Shown: positions 12,395 through 26,800, counted from the first letter of the stretch. The stretch is DNA of 64,000 nt from Siphonodentalium dalli (GCA_032622095.1 CP136067.1:119461281-119525280), one strand, 5' to 3'. A program made the numbers and translations. Notes: a model not told the origin generated them from the sequence alone.

Positions 12395-13170
12395 GCCCTA
12401 TACTATAGAACACAATTATTGTAATCACAAGATTCTGTGGGGCACACAAAAGGTGTCGATTACCATAGACCTCCACTCTTATTCTAACAGTGAAAAGGCG
12501 ACTTCTTGTAATGCCGCGTTCACATGCATGGTGACCAATAAAATAATAGGTTTTCCACATGTGACTTGATTGACCAATGAAAAAAAAGAAAAGATTCCTC
12601 TGAGACACTCATTGATATGTTATCCACAGTGCATGGGTGATCCGTGAGCAATTTGTTTAGTGGTGATCGGTATCCTTTAAATAATCACTCAGTGAGTACA
12701 CCGCAACAGTTCGTGCATTGTATTATATTTCGCCAATGGTTATCGTCTGTTCCAACAATTATAGTTGTACGATGTATTTCAATTTCTAGTTGGGTTGTCA
12801 TTCAGAATCGCTGGAGTATTCTATTGATAATATGTACAAGAGACGTAGCTATAATAGGGTCTCGGGTGCAGGTTTAAACCCCAAGTTGTGTACCCACAAA
12901 GGAGACCCTCTAACAACGTCCCTGCACGAATGTCATAATTGGGCAATATACTCCAATACAGACTTTAGGTTGTTTGCCACGAGACAACCGCTTGATTGGC
13001 GCAGTGTGAATGCCATTCTGATCAAACCCAACCACCCATCGGTAATGCGCCCACGAGCACATGGGTGTAATCTACTATATTACAATACAGTGGTCTAGTG
13101 CACTTGACGCCTCCTGTGTACCTCCCATAACCTTGTGATTACAATTATTATGGTCCATAGTATAGGCCCC
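12395..13170. mobile_element. element with diverged terminal inverted repeats
   Basis: GCCCTATACTATAGAACACA...ATTGTAATCACAAG (12395-12435) pairs imperfectly with CTTGTGATTACAAT...CCATAGTATAGGCCC (13131-13170). The interior is unrecognised. Moderate arm divergence suggests an older insertion. Confidence 0.5.
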
Positions 13171-13324
13171 TGGACATGACGCCATGAGAGGAGCGGAAGT
13201 ATACGAAATTTATCCTGTACGTTTTTCGACGTGTTTGAGAGTATTTTGCTCATGGCATTATGGTTGATTCGTGATTATCATGGGGATACAGATAGCGACA
13301 CACAGTCCATGCATGGATACCATG

Positions 13325-13396
13325 CATGTCCGATTCGAGCCCACGACCGTGTCGAAATGTAGCTCAGTGGTCGGCCACCAATCAGGTGAGCTATCA
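13325..13396 (-). mobile_element. tRNA-like SINE head (A and B boxes)
   Basis: On the minus strand, an A-box-like TAGCTCACCTGATTGG (13393-13378) is followed by GTGGGCTCGAATC, a good RNA polymerase III B box (about 13342-13330). The spacing between boxes (~35-45 nt) fits a tRNA-derived promoter. I did not find a full acceptor stem, so this is a SINE or tRNA relic, not a functional tRNA gene. Confidence 0.5.
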
Positions 13397-14239
13397 GCTT
13401 AATGACGATAGTAACACTGTCATGATACGACTGTTCCATTCACGTATTTTCGATTGAGACTGTTTTTTTAATTTGACACAATAATATCGTGATTTATCAG
13501 CGTGCATGCAACACAAAGTGGCAACAAGCCTTTTTATACGCTCGTTTTGTTAAAAAGAAAACGGGTCGTATTATATTATTGGTCCGTATGTCCGTCCATC
13601 TAGCCCTATTTACGACATGTACGCTATGGAGTTATTTGTCTCTCCGTCACTGCATTGTGCGGTTATTTGGTATTATGGAATTAGCCTCATAACACTTTCA
13701 TTTTTAAACTCCCCAAGGTGCAATGTGGGGTCCGAAAATGTGTTTTTGAAAAATAACCTCACAATGTTTGTCCGTTGACCGATTTGCCCATATACCGATC
13801 TGTCCTTTGCCTTCTCGTGACAACACCGTGAAAGCCGAGAAATTTCCGTCATTTTCCATCTGAACTACGATTGTTTCCTCGTTATTTTCCGGAGTTTTCC
13901 ATCTGCCAATCGGAGATCGTGATGACATATTCTGTCACTTTTTGATATGTTCTTGCCGACTTTTTAAAACTGGAGACAAGTCGTAAGAAAACTCAACAAT
14001 GTTGGTACCTACATATTTGGTAACCCCTGTATGTACGGACAAAAACATGAGCATAAATTATCTCACAACTGCACGTCCATCCGCCCGTCTGTTCGATTTT
14101 TATTCGCCCGCTTTAAAAAACGGGACATATTATGTTCCGTCCATATGTCTGTCGAGCCGAACTAACAAATGGGTATATATGATTGTGGGTATGGTAGATA
14201 TGTGGCTATGGGTTATGTGGCTAAAATAATTATGTGTCT
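13397..14239. other. no recognisable gene
   Basis: A few short frames with no homology. CCGTCC-rich words near 13590 and 14085 resemble tails of dispersed repeats but no clear unit could be delimited. Confidence 0.45.
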
Positions 14240-15106
14240 TTAATTTGTTTGTGGCTTGGCATGTAGTTGATAAATTAGTATGTGGATATCAAGTAGTTGA
14301 TAGTGATAGCATTTGAGATTATGCATGAAGTGCTGTGTGTCAAACTCGGGTCTATATAGCGGCGAATATAATTTTTCAAAGTAAGATGCCCATCCTTCTG
14401 AAATTTCGTGATCATGGCGAAGAGTCTGTCCCTCATATGAAAAATATGCATTCTTATCGATGTGATTTTTCTGACGAATCGTATGTAAAATGCGGAATAA
14501 ATAGTTCTGATCAATTTGAGCACGTTTATCGATTTCATCGTTTTGTTCGGCCAGGTATTTACTAGAGGCTTTTCTATATTCTCTACGGAAGTCATATTTC
14601 GCATGTTTATAATTTACATAACTTTCCAAATGAGTATCTGCGCGAGGCCTGCCTTCATTCACCCAAGATTGCCGAAGAGTCCGCATATTTGCATGCATCA
14701 TTTTCAAATTTTCGTTCCAGAAGGGTTTCAGGTATTTTTTTAATTTCTTTTTTGGCTGGGTTGTTTTCGATGCATTTGATATTGCACTAACAATTGAATC
14801 GTATAATATACATGGATCGGTTTCCTGTTGATCTAATTGGTCAAATGAGTTCAATTCTGAATCAAGAATTCGGTTGTAATGTTCAAGAATTTCAGGGTGA
14901 TATTTGGCCCTTTTCCAATCTACAATGCCGTGTCCGTCAATGTCTGATTTAACTACATGTCGATCTCGTAATTTAATGCTTATGCTCAGAGTAACTGGTC
15001 TGTGATTGGACACATTGATGGCATCATCATCTAAAACGCGCACCTCTCGCATGAAAGGAATAAGTACTCGAACATTTTTGTGATTGGGAGATGTTTGTAA
15101 ATACAA
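14240..15106 (-). pseudogene. LINE (CR1/Jockey/L2-type) ORF2 fragment: end of endonuclease and linker to RT
   Basis: An uninterrupted frame of about 288 residues. Near the N-terminus, INVSNHRPVTLSI matches the SDHRP-type catalytic histidine motif ending the apurinic-like endonuclease domain of non-LTR retrotransposons (here SNHRP). A basic helical stretch (KPFWNENL, YVNYKHAKYDFRREYRKASS) follows, then EGWASYFEKLYSP, the usual segment just before the reverse transcriptase. The bulk of the endonuclease and all RT motifs are absent, and the frame is closed by a stop upstream near 15128. It is therefore truncated on both sides. The frame has no ATG start at this end. A dead retrotransposon piece is the confident reading; the exact clade is inference. 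Confidence 0.8.
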
Positions 15107-16649
15107 AGAACACGTACTATTTGTGATTTATGTTTGTAAACGTAGGTTCATAGCATTAGCGGAATGATAAATTGTTATTTCTTACAAACAATTGTAGATT
15201 CTTACAAAGAAAACGCTTCATAGTATTGACCCCTGGACTCACGTATTCATAGTTACAGCATGACCTCTTTCTATTGGTCATGCACGACGCGATAATACAT
15301 CGCTCATTCATTATCACGAACGGCCAATACAATATTTTTTCGGCTAATTAATTATTTGCTTTACAGTAAACGCTGAAAAATGATCACTATATGCGAAGAA
15401 ACGATCCATAGATTGTAGCTTTTATAAAGATAGCTGAATTTAATTTTAACATGTTTGTGAGACTTAATAATGAGACAATATACATTAAAATTGTGAGACT
15501 TTCAAAAAGTCTCATGAGCCAGAAAAAAGGTCCCTTACATACATTCGTAAAGGCCACATACTTATTGTGCGCGCCACATGTAACATTGCAATATGCCTGT
15601 GCGTGGATATGCACCCCTTATAGTTGAATATAACTATAATAGACTAATAGTTGAAATGTTGAATCCAGGCTGTGCCAGACTTGTTCATTAAAAAAAATGT
15701 TGATCGATGTTTTTTTTGTTTTTTTTTCTTAAGAAAAAGATTACTCACAGGTACACACATATAAGTTTTATTTGAATGCCGGTGAGCTCCACGTGATTAC
15801 AAGATATGTTCCCCAAAATAATATAGGCAATAATGATACTGATCTCCTGAAACGCCTTGTCAATAGGCTATATATATGTATCACATATTCTACAGGTATA
15901 AACATGTACAAATCTTCAAACAAACAAAATTTCAATATTCAAGAAATTTAGAGTTCCATCTCTGAAAACAGTGACCACTGTGCCAGGAAGACAAATCGAT
16001 CTAGTTTAGATAATGTATAAATCGATCGGTGGCTACAGAAGTCAATAATGCCAGTACAGATAACTTCACCTTGAATTTGGACAAATATGTTGACGTTAGA
16101 TTAGAAGGGCAGAATTCCTCGTATTGTTTATTCTGATATGACCAATGACCGATGTAGAAGCATTCATGACGAAATTTGGATAATTTCGGACGGGTGCCCA
16201 TCGTCGGTTGCATGCTGTGAATACCGTACTCATCTCATTCTCGCCTAAATTTGCAAACAATCCATATGTAATATATACACAGTGTGAACACCTTGTTAGT
16301 TGCCAATTAATTTTCGACATATCACTTAGAAAACGTGAGATGTCAATGCAAAAACCGAGACATTATCACGATTGTTTTGGCTGTTCTGTCAGCCGTGCGT
16401 GCCAGACGATCGTTGTTGTCGAGCAGAGACGTGGCGACAGGGAGGTTTGGGGGGGGGGGGGTGTCTCACTTTGGTCAAAATTTTCAAAAGTTGGAAATTT
16501 CATAACTGCCAAAACATTAGTTGGAAATTTCACACCAACAATAGGTTGAAAATGTTCTTGTAGTTTGATTTTCAAACAATTTATTGGGTGAATTAATTGT
16601 TTTTGGACCAATATTTGCATATTTTCCTATTTTTTTGGTCAAAATTTTG
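15107..16649. other. no recognisable gene; homopolymer runs
   Basis: AT-rich sequence with a G12 run near 16449. Frames at 15387-15614 and 16001-16320 have no support. None of it resembles the missing ADAM17 exons. Confidence 0.45.
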
Positions 16650-16749
16650 NNNNNNNNNNNNNNNNNNNNNNNNNNNNNNNNNNNNNNNNNNNNNNNNNNN
16701 NNNNNNNNNNNNNNNNNNNNNNNNNNNNNNNNNNNNNNNNNNNNNNNNN
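16650..16749. other. assembly gap (100 N)
   Basis: Exactly 100 undetermined bases, the conventional placeholder for a gap of unknown size. Order and distance across this point should not be trusted. It lies just beyond the last recognised ADAM17 exon. Confidence 0.99.
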
Positions 16750-17029
16750 GCGGAGTCCTACAATCAGTTTTTTGTGGTACAACTTGACCATACACACCGA
16801 TACACCGTGTATTTATTTCTTAATTAACTTAAAAAAAAAAAATATATTTATTATATATTTTTCTATTTATTTATTTATTATTTTTTTTTAAATTGAGCAA
16901 GGAATTTGTTTTGTTAAAGAGTGAATATTTTTTCGAAAATAGACAAATGTACATAACACAAATAATTGGAATTGATGGGTCACTCGCATTTATATAAGAG
17001 AATGCAGTACATAACACAATATTTTGCAG

Positions 17030-17260
17030 TTAAAATAGTCAGACCAAACCCATATTCGAACTCGATCTATACAAAAAAAAAATAGTCAGACCAAACCCAT
17101 ATTCGAACTCGATCTGTCTTTTGTGCTGAGAAATTCATATACAAAATTTGGTTCCGATCAGATAGAAAATATTTGAGTTACCGCACCATGCATAAAGTGT
17201 CTACAGACAGACAGACGGACAGACAGACGGAAGGACGGACTAACGACGAGTGGTCAATCC
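17030..17260 (+). repeat. dispersed repeat with 48-bp duplication and CAGACAGACGG tail
   Basis: AATAGTCAGACCAAACCCAT occurs twice in tandem (about 17034 and 17082). ATACAAAATTTGGTTCCGAT and a CAGACAGACGGA tail follow, a structure typical of the ends of dispersed elements in molluscs. Class unknown. Confidence 0.55.
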
Positions 17261-17422
17261 GGACAATGACACTATGTTTACCATGCTATGGTATGGGTAA
17301 ACATAAAAATGAACTCAAAGAAAACATAACACAGAAATTAAAAATAACTACCTGATAAATGATGACTACCGGTATTGAAAATAAATTTATTTTCTAAATA
17401 GGATAGTTTTAGAATAAACATA

Positions 17423-17694
17423 TTAACACTTCCATGACTGGATCTTCCTAAAAAAAATTATGAAAACCTGCGCCAATGCATTCTCTTATATATCCGAATC
17501 TCCCATAGGGAGCCTCACATATAAGAGAAAACATTGGCCTAACAATATTTATCTTGACCTTGTAAGCCAGTGGATTCTCTTATATATATGAGGTTCCCTA
17601 TGGGAGACTCACATATATAGGAAGAATGCACTGGCACATGATCTTTAATGCTGCACCAGCATAGCTCCCATCATGAAAGTCTTGAAAGAGTTAA
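17423..17694. mobile_element. TTAA-flanked element carrying two CCAATGCATT hairpins
   Basis: TTAA at 17423-17426 and 17691-17694; the ends (CACTTCCATGACTGG and CCATCATGAAAGTCTTGAAAG) are diverged inverted repeats. Inside are two imperfect hairpins (17473-17537 and 17567-17634) of the CCAATGCATTCTCTTATATA type also found in other TTAA families at 41.6, 42.8, 43.0 and 46.7 kb. It lies in ADAM17 intron 4, 42 bp from exon 4. Confidence 0.65.
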
Positions 17695-17735
17695 GAGAGT
17701 CAGATTGTCTTTGCAGGTCAGTAGACAATAATCAC

Positions 17736-17824
17736 CTCTATCACGTAGGTCACGACTCGGGTGTATATGGTGGCGATAATATTATCATCTTCCCAGTGAG
17801 CAATGACTTTGGATTCTTCTTCAT
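17736..17824 (-). CDS. ADAM17: ADAM17-like coding exon 4 (prodomain)
   Basis: Acceptor AATTGCAG before 17824, donor GTGATT after 17736; 89 bp, entry phase 1, exit phase 0. Encodes DEEESKVIAHWEDDNIIATI and on to YVIE, equivalent to the part of the vertebrate prodomain reading RVLAHIRDDD...YNIE. Read-through of the donor would meet a stop six codons later. Confidence 0.8.
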
Positions 17825-20800
17825 CTGCAATTGTAACAATTATCACAAATGAATCAACAATTATATATAGTATATATATTATATACCAAAAAAAAAAAAC
17901 TAACACATAAAACCAATCTATTCATGTGTAGGAAGGATTACAGTAAAAGATGCAACATAGATACTTCAACAACAATCTGTCCAAAGGTTAAATTTCCATT
18001 TTGTCAGAAAACCAGAAGCTGAGTGAACATGAAGAACAATGTGGAAAGGCATGCGAGAAAAAGGGGGGTTGGGGGGGGGGGGGGGGGGGGGGGGGGTTGA
18101 CTTGTGACATTGCCACCTTCTATATAGTGTACACAGCGAAGGTGGTATATCCCATATGTAGTATGGTTATTCTTTAGCAAGGGAAGCCAAACTGTCTTAG
18201 TAAAGCATAGGTCGGTATGAATTGTTGAAATGAATTGATTGTTAAGTATGATAACTTCAGGTGAATTGTCACGATCAGCAATCAGATATGTCTTCTGAGA
18301 AAACAAATGATTGCTGATCATGACAATTTACCTGAAGTTATCATACTTAACAAACAATTCACTTACTAGTACAACAATTCATACCGACCTACGCTTTATT
18401 AAGACAGCCAGGCTTCCCTTGCTAAACTATAATCTTGTAATTAATCACCCCAACTACTTAGTATATGGCTACATACATAACACCCACATCATCCTCCAGT
18501 GATGTATGGCTCACCTCAGAAACAGAAGTCGAACAATCCGACAAAGGTGAACCCAACACAAATACTGGAGTTTAGGAACGCCAAAAAAAGACGACTAACC
18601 GTTTCCGCCCATATACATGATAAACTTCCACATGTGAAGGTCAATATCCCTCACAGAAATTAGGCTACCTTTATACAAAGTCACCATAAATAAAGGAGAA
18701 TACAACATTTGTGACCTCTCATACAAGTCTAACATAGAGACACATATATCGAGACCAACACTCAACACAGAATATAACTGGATGTTCCTACTAAGGACAT
18801 TATATCCAGAGGGCACAAACATGTCGTGAAGACACTTTATGGTGAATAATATTAATCTCCCCTATGTAGTAATTACGTTAATTAAAAATTGGAGGTTATT
18901 TGCGGGATCAAAAGCAATATTCAATAGAAGAATTTAATTTCAACCACATTTCAAAGTCGGTCAGTTAGTCGATCTACATGTACTTATGTCTACAAAAACT
19001 ACATTTATATCCCAACACATGTACTTGTTTACAGAAAATTCTGAAAATCCTTTATGATATATAGAGGCCCGAAAAACCTGGGAACTTCTCATAGGAGTAA
19101 CAGCAAACTTTATAAACAAAACAAGCCTATGAGACATTTTTGACCAATCAGAGGTTGAATTGATTGCACTATTAAAGTGACATTGTGAACACAATTATTC
19201 CACCTGATTGCTATTGATTTCAATATGACATTTGCAGTTTTGACACTTCAACCCAAGCGCTTTGGGTTTGAGAATGTGAACCAAAATTATTCCGATATGC
19301 ATGGGGTGGAGTTAAGAACTGTCAAACTTTAGTTCAAAGGTGTGACATTACCCACTTTTATTTCACCGAGAAATCCTTATAAATCACCTATAAAGTAATG
19401 CCCTAATTAATCGACTCCATAACCACAGCAGAATTATGGGTAATTTTTCAGGATTTAGTCGGAAATATGGCTTGTTGCCAACAAGCCATATTTCCGACTA
19501 AATCCTGAAACATTACCCATAATTCTGCTGTGGTTATGGAGTCGATTATTTAGAGCATTACTGTAGGTGTGCAATAAAAGATAATAATTTACCTGCTAAG
19601 GTTCCTTGGAAGAAATCCTGTTTATCTACAAAGAATGGTGACTCGCTGCCATCTGCTTTCTCGACCATCACCTTAAAGTCCTCAGACAGACCATCCGTTT
19701 GAGGCTTCAGGAACATACGGAAATCCCTAGAGTAACAGAAATGTCAATAACAGGCCTCAAAATATGCTGCCAGAGGTTTGCAGAATGAGGTCCCAAGAGA
19801 GTGAATTTAGTGACACCTGCACATCGGGCTAGCATCACCAACTCAACAACTGGGGACCTCATTCTGCATGGTCTCATCTGCTATGGGAGACCTAGACTCA
19901 GATTTATGTTCCTAGATGGTGAAGATGTGAACCCATTGGGAACCTTGATTATGCACTGTGACATCTGCCAATTTGGGAGATATAGAGAAACTAAAAAAAA
20001 GAAAAGTTCTTTGAGATCAGCTACCTGTATATGAAATGTTGGCCTGGTGTGTAATAAACACAGAAAGTTCTTCATTCAGTAATGCCCTAAATAACCGAGA
20101 GCTTTCCGATAAATGGCAACAAGCATTATTTCAGATTAAATCCTGAAAAGTTACCCATAATTCTGCTGTTGTTAAGGAGTCGATTATTTAGGACATTACT
20201 GTATGTGTTATTTATCAGATAAACATCCTTTGTTGAGGTGGTTGTTCGGTGACTCATGCATGAAAACAGTCAACTTGCTGCTGTTTTCACAAACTGTTTT
20301 CATACAAGAATATCCTATGAAACAGGGTATGTTTATCTCCAGTATAATTCATTTAACAAAAACATTTTTAAAAACTGCACGAAAAGTACTTTTTATTGGC
20401 ATTATATGCCATACTCAGAACAGCACCAGAACAACTTTATGTTAGTTGATGACACCTTTATCTATAAAGTAAACAACTTGTGGTTGCGTGCAATTATGAG
20501 ACTCCTGTTTGATACTGTGACATATTTTACTCATGGTGTCAATAACAAGGCGCTAGCCTATATTAGTCATGAGTTCTCGACCAATAAAAATGCATGTTTT
20601 AGAAACAAATATTGATTTAACTTGAAATAAAATGGCTGACAGCACTTGTAGCATTCATGAGATCATGGAAAAATAACACTTGAGGCTATATAGATATCTT
20701 TCATGCTATCCTTGAAATATTGAACTAATGTCAGAACCAGTATTAACAGACATATTCCATATTCTGTGTACCTACCTCCCGAATCCAGAGAATGTAACCT

Positions 20801-23800
20801 CTGTGAGATGAGCATTAGGATTGTCTGTGTCAGGACTTCTCCGACTGCGCCTGTGTAAATCTGATGATTTCAGTGTTTCATAATAATTTAGCTTTAGGCT
20901 GAGATCACCTGGAAAAAAGTTGTTTTCTCATCATTATCTGATAAGAAATCCATCAGTGCCTGGAATCACTACTTAAGACATGTATACTAGTACCAGTATT
21001 TACCCCCCCCCCCCCACAAAAAATTCTACAGAAGTTAGCAAATATTAGTCTTACATTGCAACAATATAGCCCAGAATGAACTGTCCAACCTGCTATACCG
21101 GTACAGTATACCTACATGTATACATATATACTAGCTAACACACACATGGAATCGAGTCAGCTTGTAATAGATAAAAGGAACCCTTTAACGTACGAGTACC
21201 GGTAGTTTACTGTTTAGTTAACTTCAGTTAACTTAGTTGGTGGACCCAACTATTCAATCAGAGCTAGACGCTCTCGAATATGCTATGCTCTGATAATAAA
21301 AGTCAGGTTTACGGACTACAGTTAACTGTGTCACATCAGGGATACTATTACTAGTCGAAAACTTCAATTTATAGTAAATTTTGGACTACCGTAAAATGGG
21401 GTGACTTTGCCACCAATGGGGTGACTTTGCCACGTCACTGAGAAAAAGATAAGAATTAACAGCTCAGCACCAATAACTAGATAGCAAAATGATTCATATG
21501 TACTAATGATTTTACAAGTTCAGATTGTATCACACATGCCACAAAAATTGATGTATGTAAGTTCTGAAGGTCAAGGTCACCATGTGACCTTTATAGAACA
21601 TTTTGGCAAATTTTCTACATAACTCCAAATTTTCAGGGGTTCTTCGACACCAGCAATGATACACACCTGAGGGAAAGTTCATATTTAATGCTATTTTGTC
21701 ATGTTTACATGAATATATTTACTTTTTCCTGGTATTAGATTATTTAATTGTAATTTGGAAAAAAAAAATTCCATGTGAGAATTGAAATCACTCGAGGTCA
21801 CTTTGCCATAGTGGCAAAGTAACTTTGCCATAGTGGCAAAGTAACCCCGCATTAAATTAGAACAGTATGAAACTTGCATCTTCATGTATAAAAATTTAGC
21901 ATGCTATTTCATAATAAGCCCTATTGCATAAAAACTGCAAAAAGCCTACATAGATCTACATAGATGGATATGTTTACCATTGAAGGCAATAACATTTCGC
22001 ACCAATAGAATGCATGTACTTGTACCAGTTTAGAATCATAGGTTTTATTCAGCCATGACTGTGGTGAAAATTAAGTTACTAAGGCATTATCAAGCTCACA
22101 AATCTTCTCATTGCTTGGTAAACCTGTTGTTATATGGATTTCAGTCATTGGGCACCAGTCAATTTTGTATTTATAATACATGTGAGGGAGGTGTCCATAT
22201 CTTATACCACAAAAACCATCACGGTTACCCACCTCCACGCAAAACATTTCTCTCTGATGTGTAATCCCACCACACCTCAAAGTTACTTCACATGTGTGTG
22301 CTGGTCACATACTACAGTATCAAACAATAGGACTAGAGTAAACATACATGTATGAATACAGGTGTACATTAAGTGATTCAAGTGGTCATCACAGAATACT
22401 ATGCAATAATTCAGACGCCCAGCGACCGAATTCTCAACTGTTGTATTATATGTACTGGATTAACTGTAATTATAGTCTATCACTCATCTACAAAGTAGCT
22501 GTACCTTCATCACAACCTGAGCAGATACATGTATCTTAATTGGTAAGATCACCATAATCCACTGTATAGGATGCTATCTGGAAAAACCTGTGACTTGAAA
22601 TTCTTTGAGTATTTAGCTTAGGGCATGCTTTTTTGTGACTTTTCAGTGATAATCAAGACACTCTTGCGGAGTGAAGTTTAGGACATCGTCCCATCAGTAG
22701 CATAGTTTTCTCCATGTGACACCAAAAACAGCCTATCCAAATAGTTGTACAATATTAGCACATGTATTATTTTGATAATTATGTGTTCTCTATATTTCGT
22801 AATCAAGATTATAAAGGCATTAGTGATGCAGACCAGAGTGGTCCAGTCTAGGGTGGTCCAGTCCACCGACTAGGCAATCCTGTCCGGTCCAGGCCATTCT
22901 GGTCTGGTACCCTTGCATGGAGTTAGACCGGTCCAAAGCGGTCCGGTCCTCTTACATGTGAATTAAATTACCCTTTTAGCCAAATGTATACATTATACTA
23001 CACCAGGCCCATATAAAATGGACAAAAGATACATGTGGCACTGTTATTTTCAACACACATAGAAGCATACAGAGAATCGTACCGACATGTGGCAAAGTCA
23101 CCCCAACCCATGGGGTGACTTTGCCACCCAACTTTTTCAGTACATGCTCTCATTCCAAACAGACATGGACCATAAGGCCTAAAAAAAAAGACGTTTGTTT
23201 CCGCTAACCTGACCGACCCTATTTTAAACCCCCGACCCTAAACTTTTTATTGCCATTGCAAAAACAACACAAATTGGACCAACAAAAAAAAAAAAAAATT
23301 TATTTAAATTTTTTTTTTTTTAATTTAGGTCCCAATTCATATCATAACAAGATGCAAAACATTTATATATATATTGACATAAGAAATTTTAGTTTACAAA
23401 AAGATTTAAGTATAACAGTTGGAATCATACTGTAAAGTATGTTTGGCTTTATCTAGCTTTCATCTGTGAAAACTTCAAATAGTTTCAGTTCAGGTTTGTT
23501 ATGATTCAGCCTTCAGACTTCAGTATTTCAATCAAATACAGTACAGGAACATTAACAATTTGATCGAATAAACCTGGTTCTCAGGTGGGATCTCATAATA
23601 CCAAATGAAAAATTAACATAGACATTAATTAGTACTATAAAGGGTGATTCTCAGCGTCACGTATGTTACACTGAACCCATTTTGAAGAATAAAAGAAGTT
23701 ACTGTTTGAAAACTGAACACTGATATCAACAATTGTCTAAGTGTCCAGATAGTCGACAGAATATATAATCATAATAAAATAGTAGATCAGTGGATTGGTG

Positions 23801-26800
23801 GTGTTTTAATATTTTATGCCAAAACTGAAGTCTGTCACGTACGTTACTAGTACATGCAAAAACACAAACTATTGGTGTCATTCATTGTTTCTGTGATTTC
23901 TGACAACTATATGTCATTTCCAATCAACTACTAGTGACTCAGGCTCACTTTCTTTTGTTTTCAAGAATTAATTTATCTGCAGAGCCTCAAATTGTTTTGC
24001 AGTAACTCTCAATCTGTTGTCACGTACGTTACATTGAATTGTCACGTATGTTACATCTTCAAGTCATGGACAATGTTTTCATGAAAATAGCTTTATAATG
24101 CAGACATTTATTTGTAAAATTATTTTATTACCACATTTATGTTAAATTGTAACACAAAAAATGATTATCCGGAGAATGACAAATCCAAATTCTTTCAAAT
24201 GGTATAAAAGTAAATAGACACTCTTTTTAATTTAAGAGTGTCTATTTTCTTTTATACCATATGTAAATTAATGTAAGTATAATAAAATGAATCATGTCTG
24301 GGGTAAGGGAAGTTGTGTGGATAGAAACACACTCCTTCGGCCCCACTGCCTTAGGGCAATATAGCTATATATGTACATATTAAGTGTTTCTATGCATTGC
24401 ATGTAAACTATAGTTTGGATATCATAAGAAATCTTAAGATGAAAATTTTCAACCGATTTTTTGTGAATATCTTGCTGAAAACATAAATTTTCTAAATCCT
24501 AAGCCAATGGTATTGCATATTTGGGTGAAGTATATATTTCTTTTTCTATGTTCATCTAAAAATAATATCAGTAATAAATCTACCACGGGCCGTATTACAG
24601 ATAATATGCTAAGTTATAACAGTGCCGTATGTAATCTTAGAAATCACACCAATAAAATAATTCCCATATTCACTAAAATTGTGCAGATATCGTATATTTA
24701 TTCATTCCTTAACCCTTTCACGACATGAGCTGCGCTGGTGAACAAATTCAACCACATACAACAATGTTATTGATTCCACCACAATATGAGCCTTTAAACA
24801 TATAAATAATGGACAACTAATGTCAGAATAGAGCTCTTTGATTTTCACTGCCTATTATTTAGGCCACTGTTCTAATAAATAGCACTGGAAATAACAAAGT
24901 CATAGAATTGAAGGGTTAATTTGACATGCATGATCTATATGAAGTTGCTACACTTTCTGCTGAAATATTGCTACATTGTGTATGTGTTATGCTGTAGTAC
25001 AGCTGTACTGTATGAAATATAAATTGGGAGAAATGCTAACCAACTATTAGGTAGTTTCTGGAACTCTGGGTAACTGAACAGTAAGAAGTAACTGGCCTCT
25101 GCATTTCAATAATTTGACAATAAATGATAAAACATGTTTGTTTCACCATGTCTGGAACAATTTATTTCAAGAGATTGCACAAATCACCTATAACCACTAG
25201 AACTAATGTATATTAGCCAATCTGCTGGTAAACAATGGAGATGTAGATATCAAATCATGTAGCTTAAGTGCTTCTGTTAGTAGAAGCATCATAGTATAGA
25301 ACAGAAGGGGCAATTGATGTTTAGTTGCAATAAATTAAAATGTAACGTACGTGACGTCACGTGCGTTACATAACTTATAGAGTATTTAAGTGTTTTTACC
25401 TTCCACAAGCACACTTTTGATAAACCGTCATCATTTTCCAATCCATTTACTTCATACAATAATGCAACTGTTATATTCCTTTACATAGTTTTCGTGTAAT
25501 AAGAATACTAAACAGTTAATTTTTGTCACGTATGTTACAGTTAAACTCATAAGGTGTATTGTGTCATATCAAGAAATTGATGCACTGTTCTTGGAAGTAG
25601 TATGTTTGATTATAGTTTTGACTACTCAAACAATATAAAATGAGATAAAACTATGGCCTGGTGTATATTAGCAACTATTTTTTCATAATACTAATTTAGA
25701 ATTAGATTTTCACAAGTATTTGAGACTTTTTGTCCCCTGTGTCACACATGCATAACAAGAAATATTCTGGCAAACTGGAATAAAATTTAAATTTTTCAAA
25801 CAAATCAGAGTCTTCACAAACAAATAAAAAAAAATCACAATCTTAGGACAAATTCAAATTTTTATCCTTCTGGTTTACATTTTTTGAGAATCACCCTAAA
25901 TAGTAAATACTAACTAAATAGACATTGTTTCTGTACTACATGTAGTATATTATGTATGTGTCTCACTTGAATTTTATAAAATAGCCTATTATATGAATTA
26001 GAGTGATAATGGTATTACCATTATCACTCTAATTCATATAATAGGCTATTTTATAAAATTCAAAGTCTCATTCAAGCAGGATAAGCATAATCCATTGAAC
26101 CAAAAGATATCTGACAATAAGTTATAAGCATTTCCAATCCATACATATATAAACATTTCCAAAGTTATGCTTGAGAAACTTTATCAAATTGACCTCTCAG
26201 TAAAATTCAAAATACTGACTCAAAGTGCCCTAGATTAGCTCTAAATGCAATGGATTTTCAAAAAATTTCCAGGGGGAGAACCCCCACCATCAGCAGGGGG
26301 TCACCTCTCCCAAACCTTCCTCCGCTCAGGCCTTCAGGTTATGCCTTTGGCATATCATCGCCTAGAAACAGGTGTCCCCAAAAAATACCTAGATCGATCC
26401 TTCACTGAATGCGGAGGAGAAGGTGGGGTTGTGAAGCCATCATTAAGAGATCGGTACAAGACGGTCACTCCAATATGTGACAGTGCAGTGGTGCTGGACT
26501 GACTCCAGTTGTCGCCAGACCATATGGGAAATATTAGGATTATCAAAGACTATATTAGTATATAGACTAGTATATATGTAAATATTGAAGCATATATGTA
26601 AGATTGAATTGGAGTTTTTAGTTCCTCTGTCATTTGGGTTAACCTGATTGGGGCTAAGAAGTGCATAGTTTGGGTTATTGACAGGGTTATTATACAGTTA
26701 TTTTTAAAGATACTGAAAAAAAAAAGTTGAAAAAAAAATAAAAGTTAAGCCTGCATGTACCTCCTACCCTAATTTTTTTCAGCTCGTTAGCGGAAACAAA

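Noticed and set aside
13325-13396. Functional tRNA gene
   Set aside because: A and B boxes are present but I could not build a paired acceptor stem; annotated as a SINE-like relic.
16517-16827. Frames running through the N gap
   Set aside because: Translation across undetermined bases is meaningless.
20256-20615. 119-residue frame in ADAM17 intron 2
   Set aside because: Lies in an intron, has no recognisable domain and no splice context; AT-rich chance frame.
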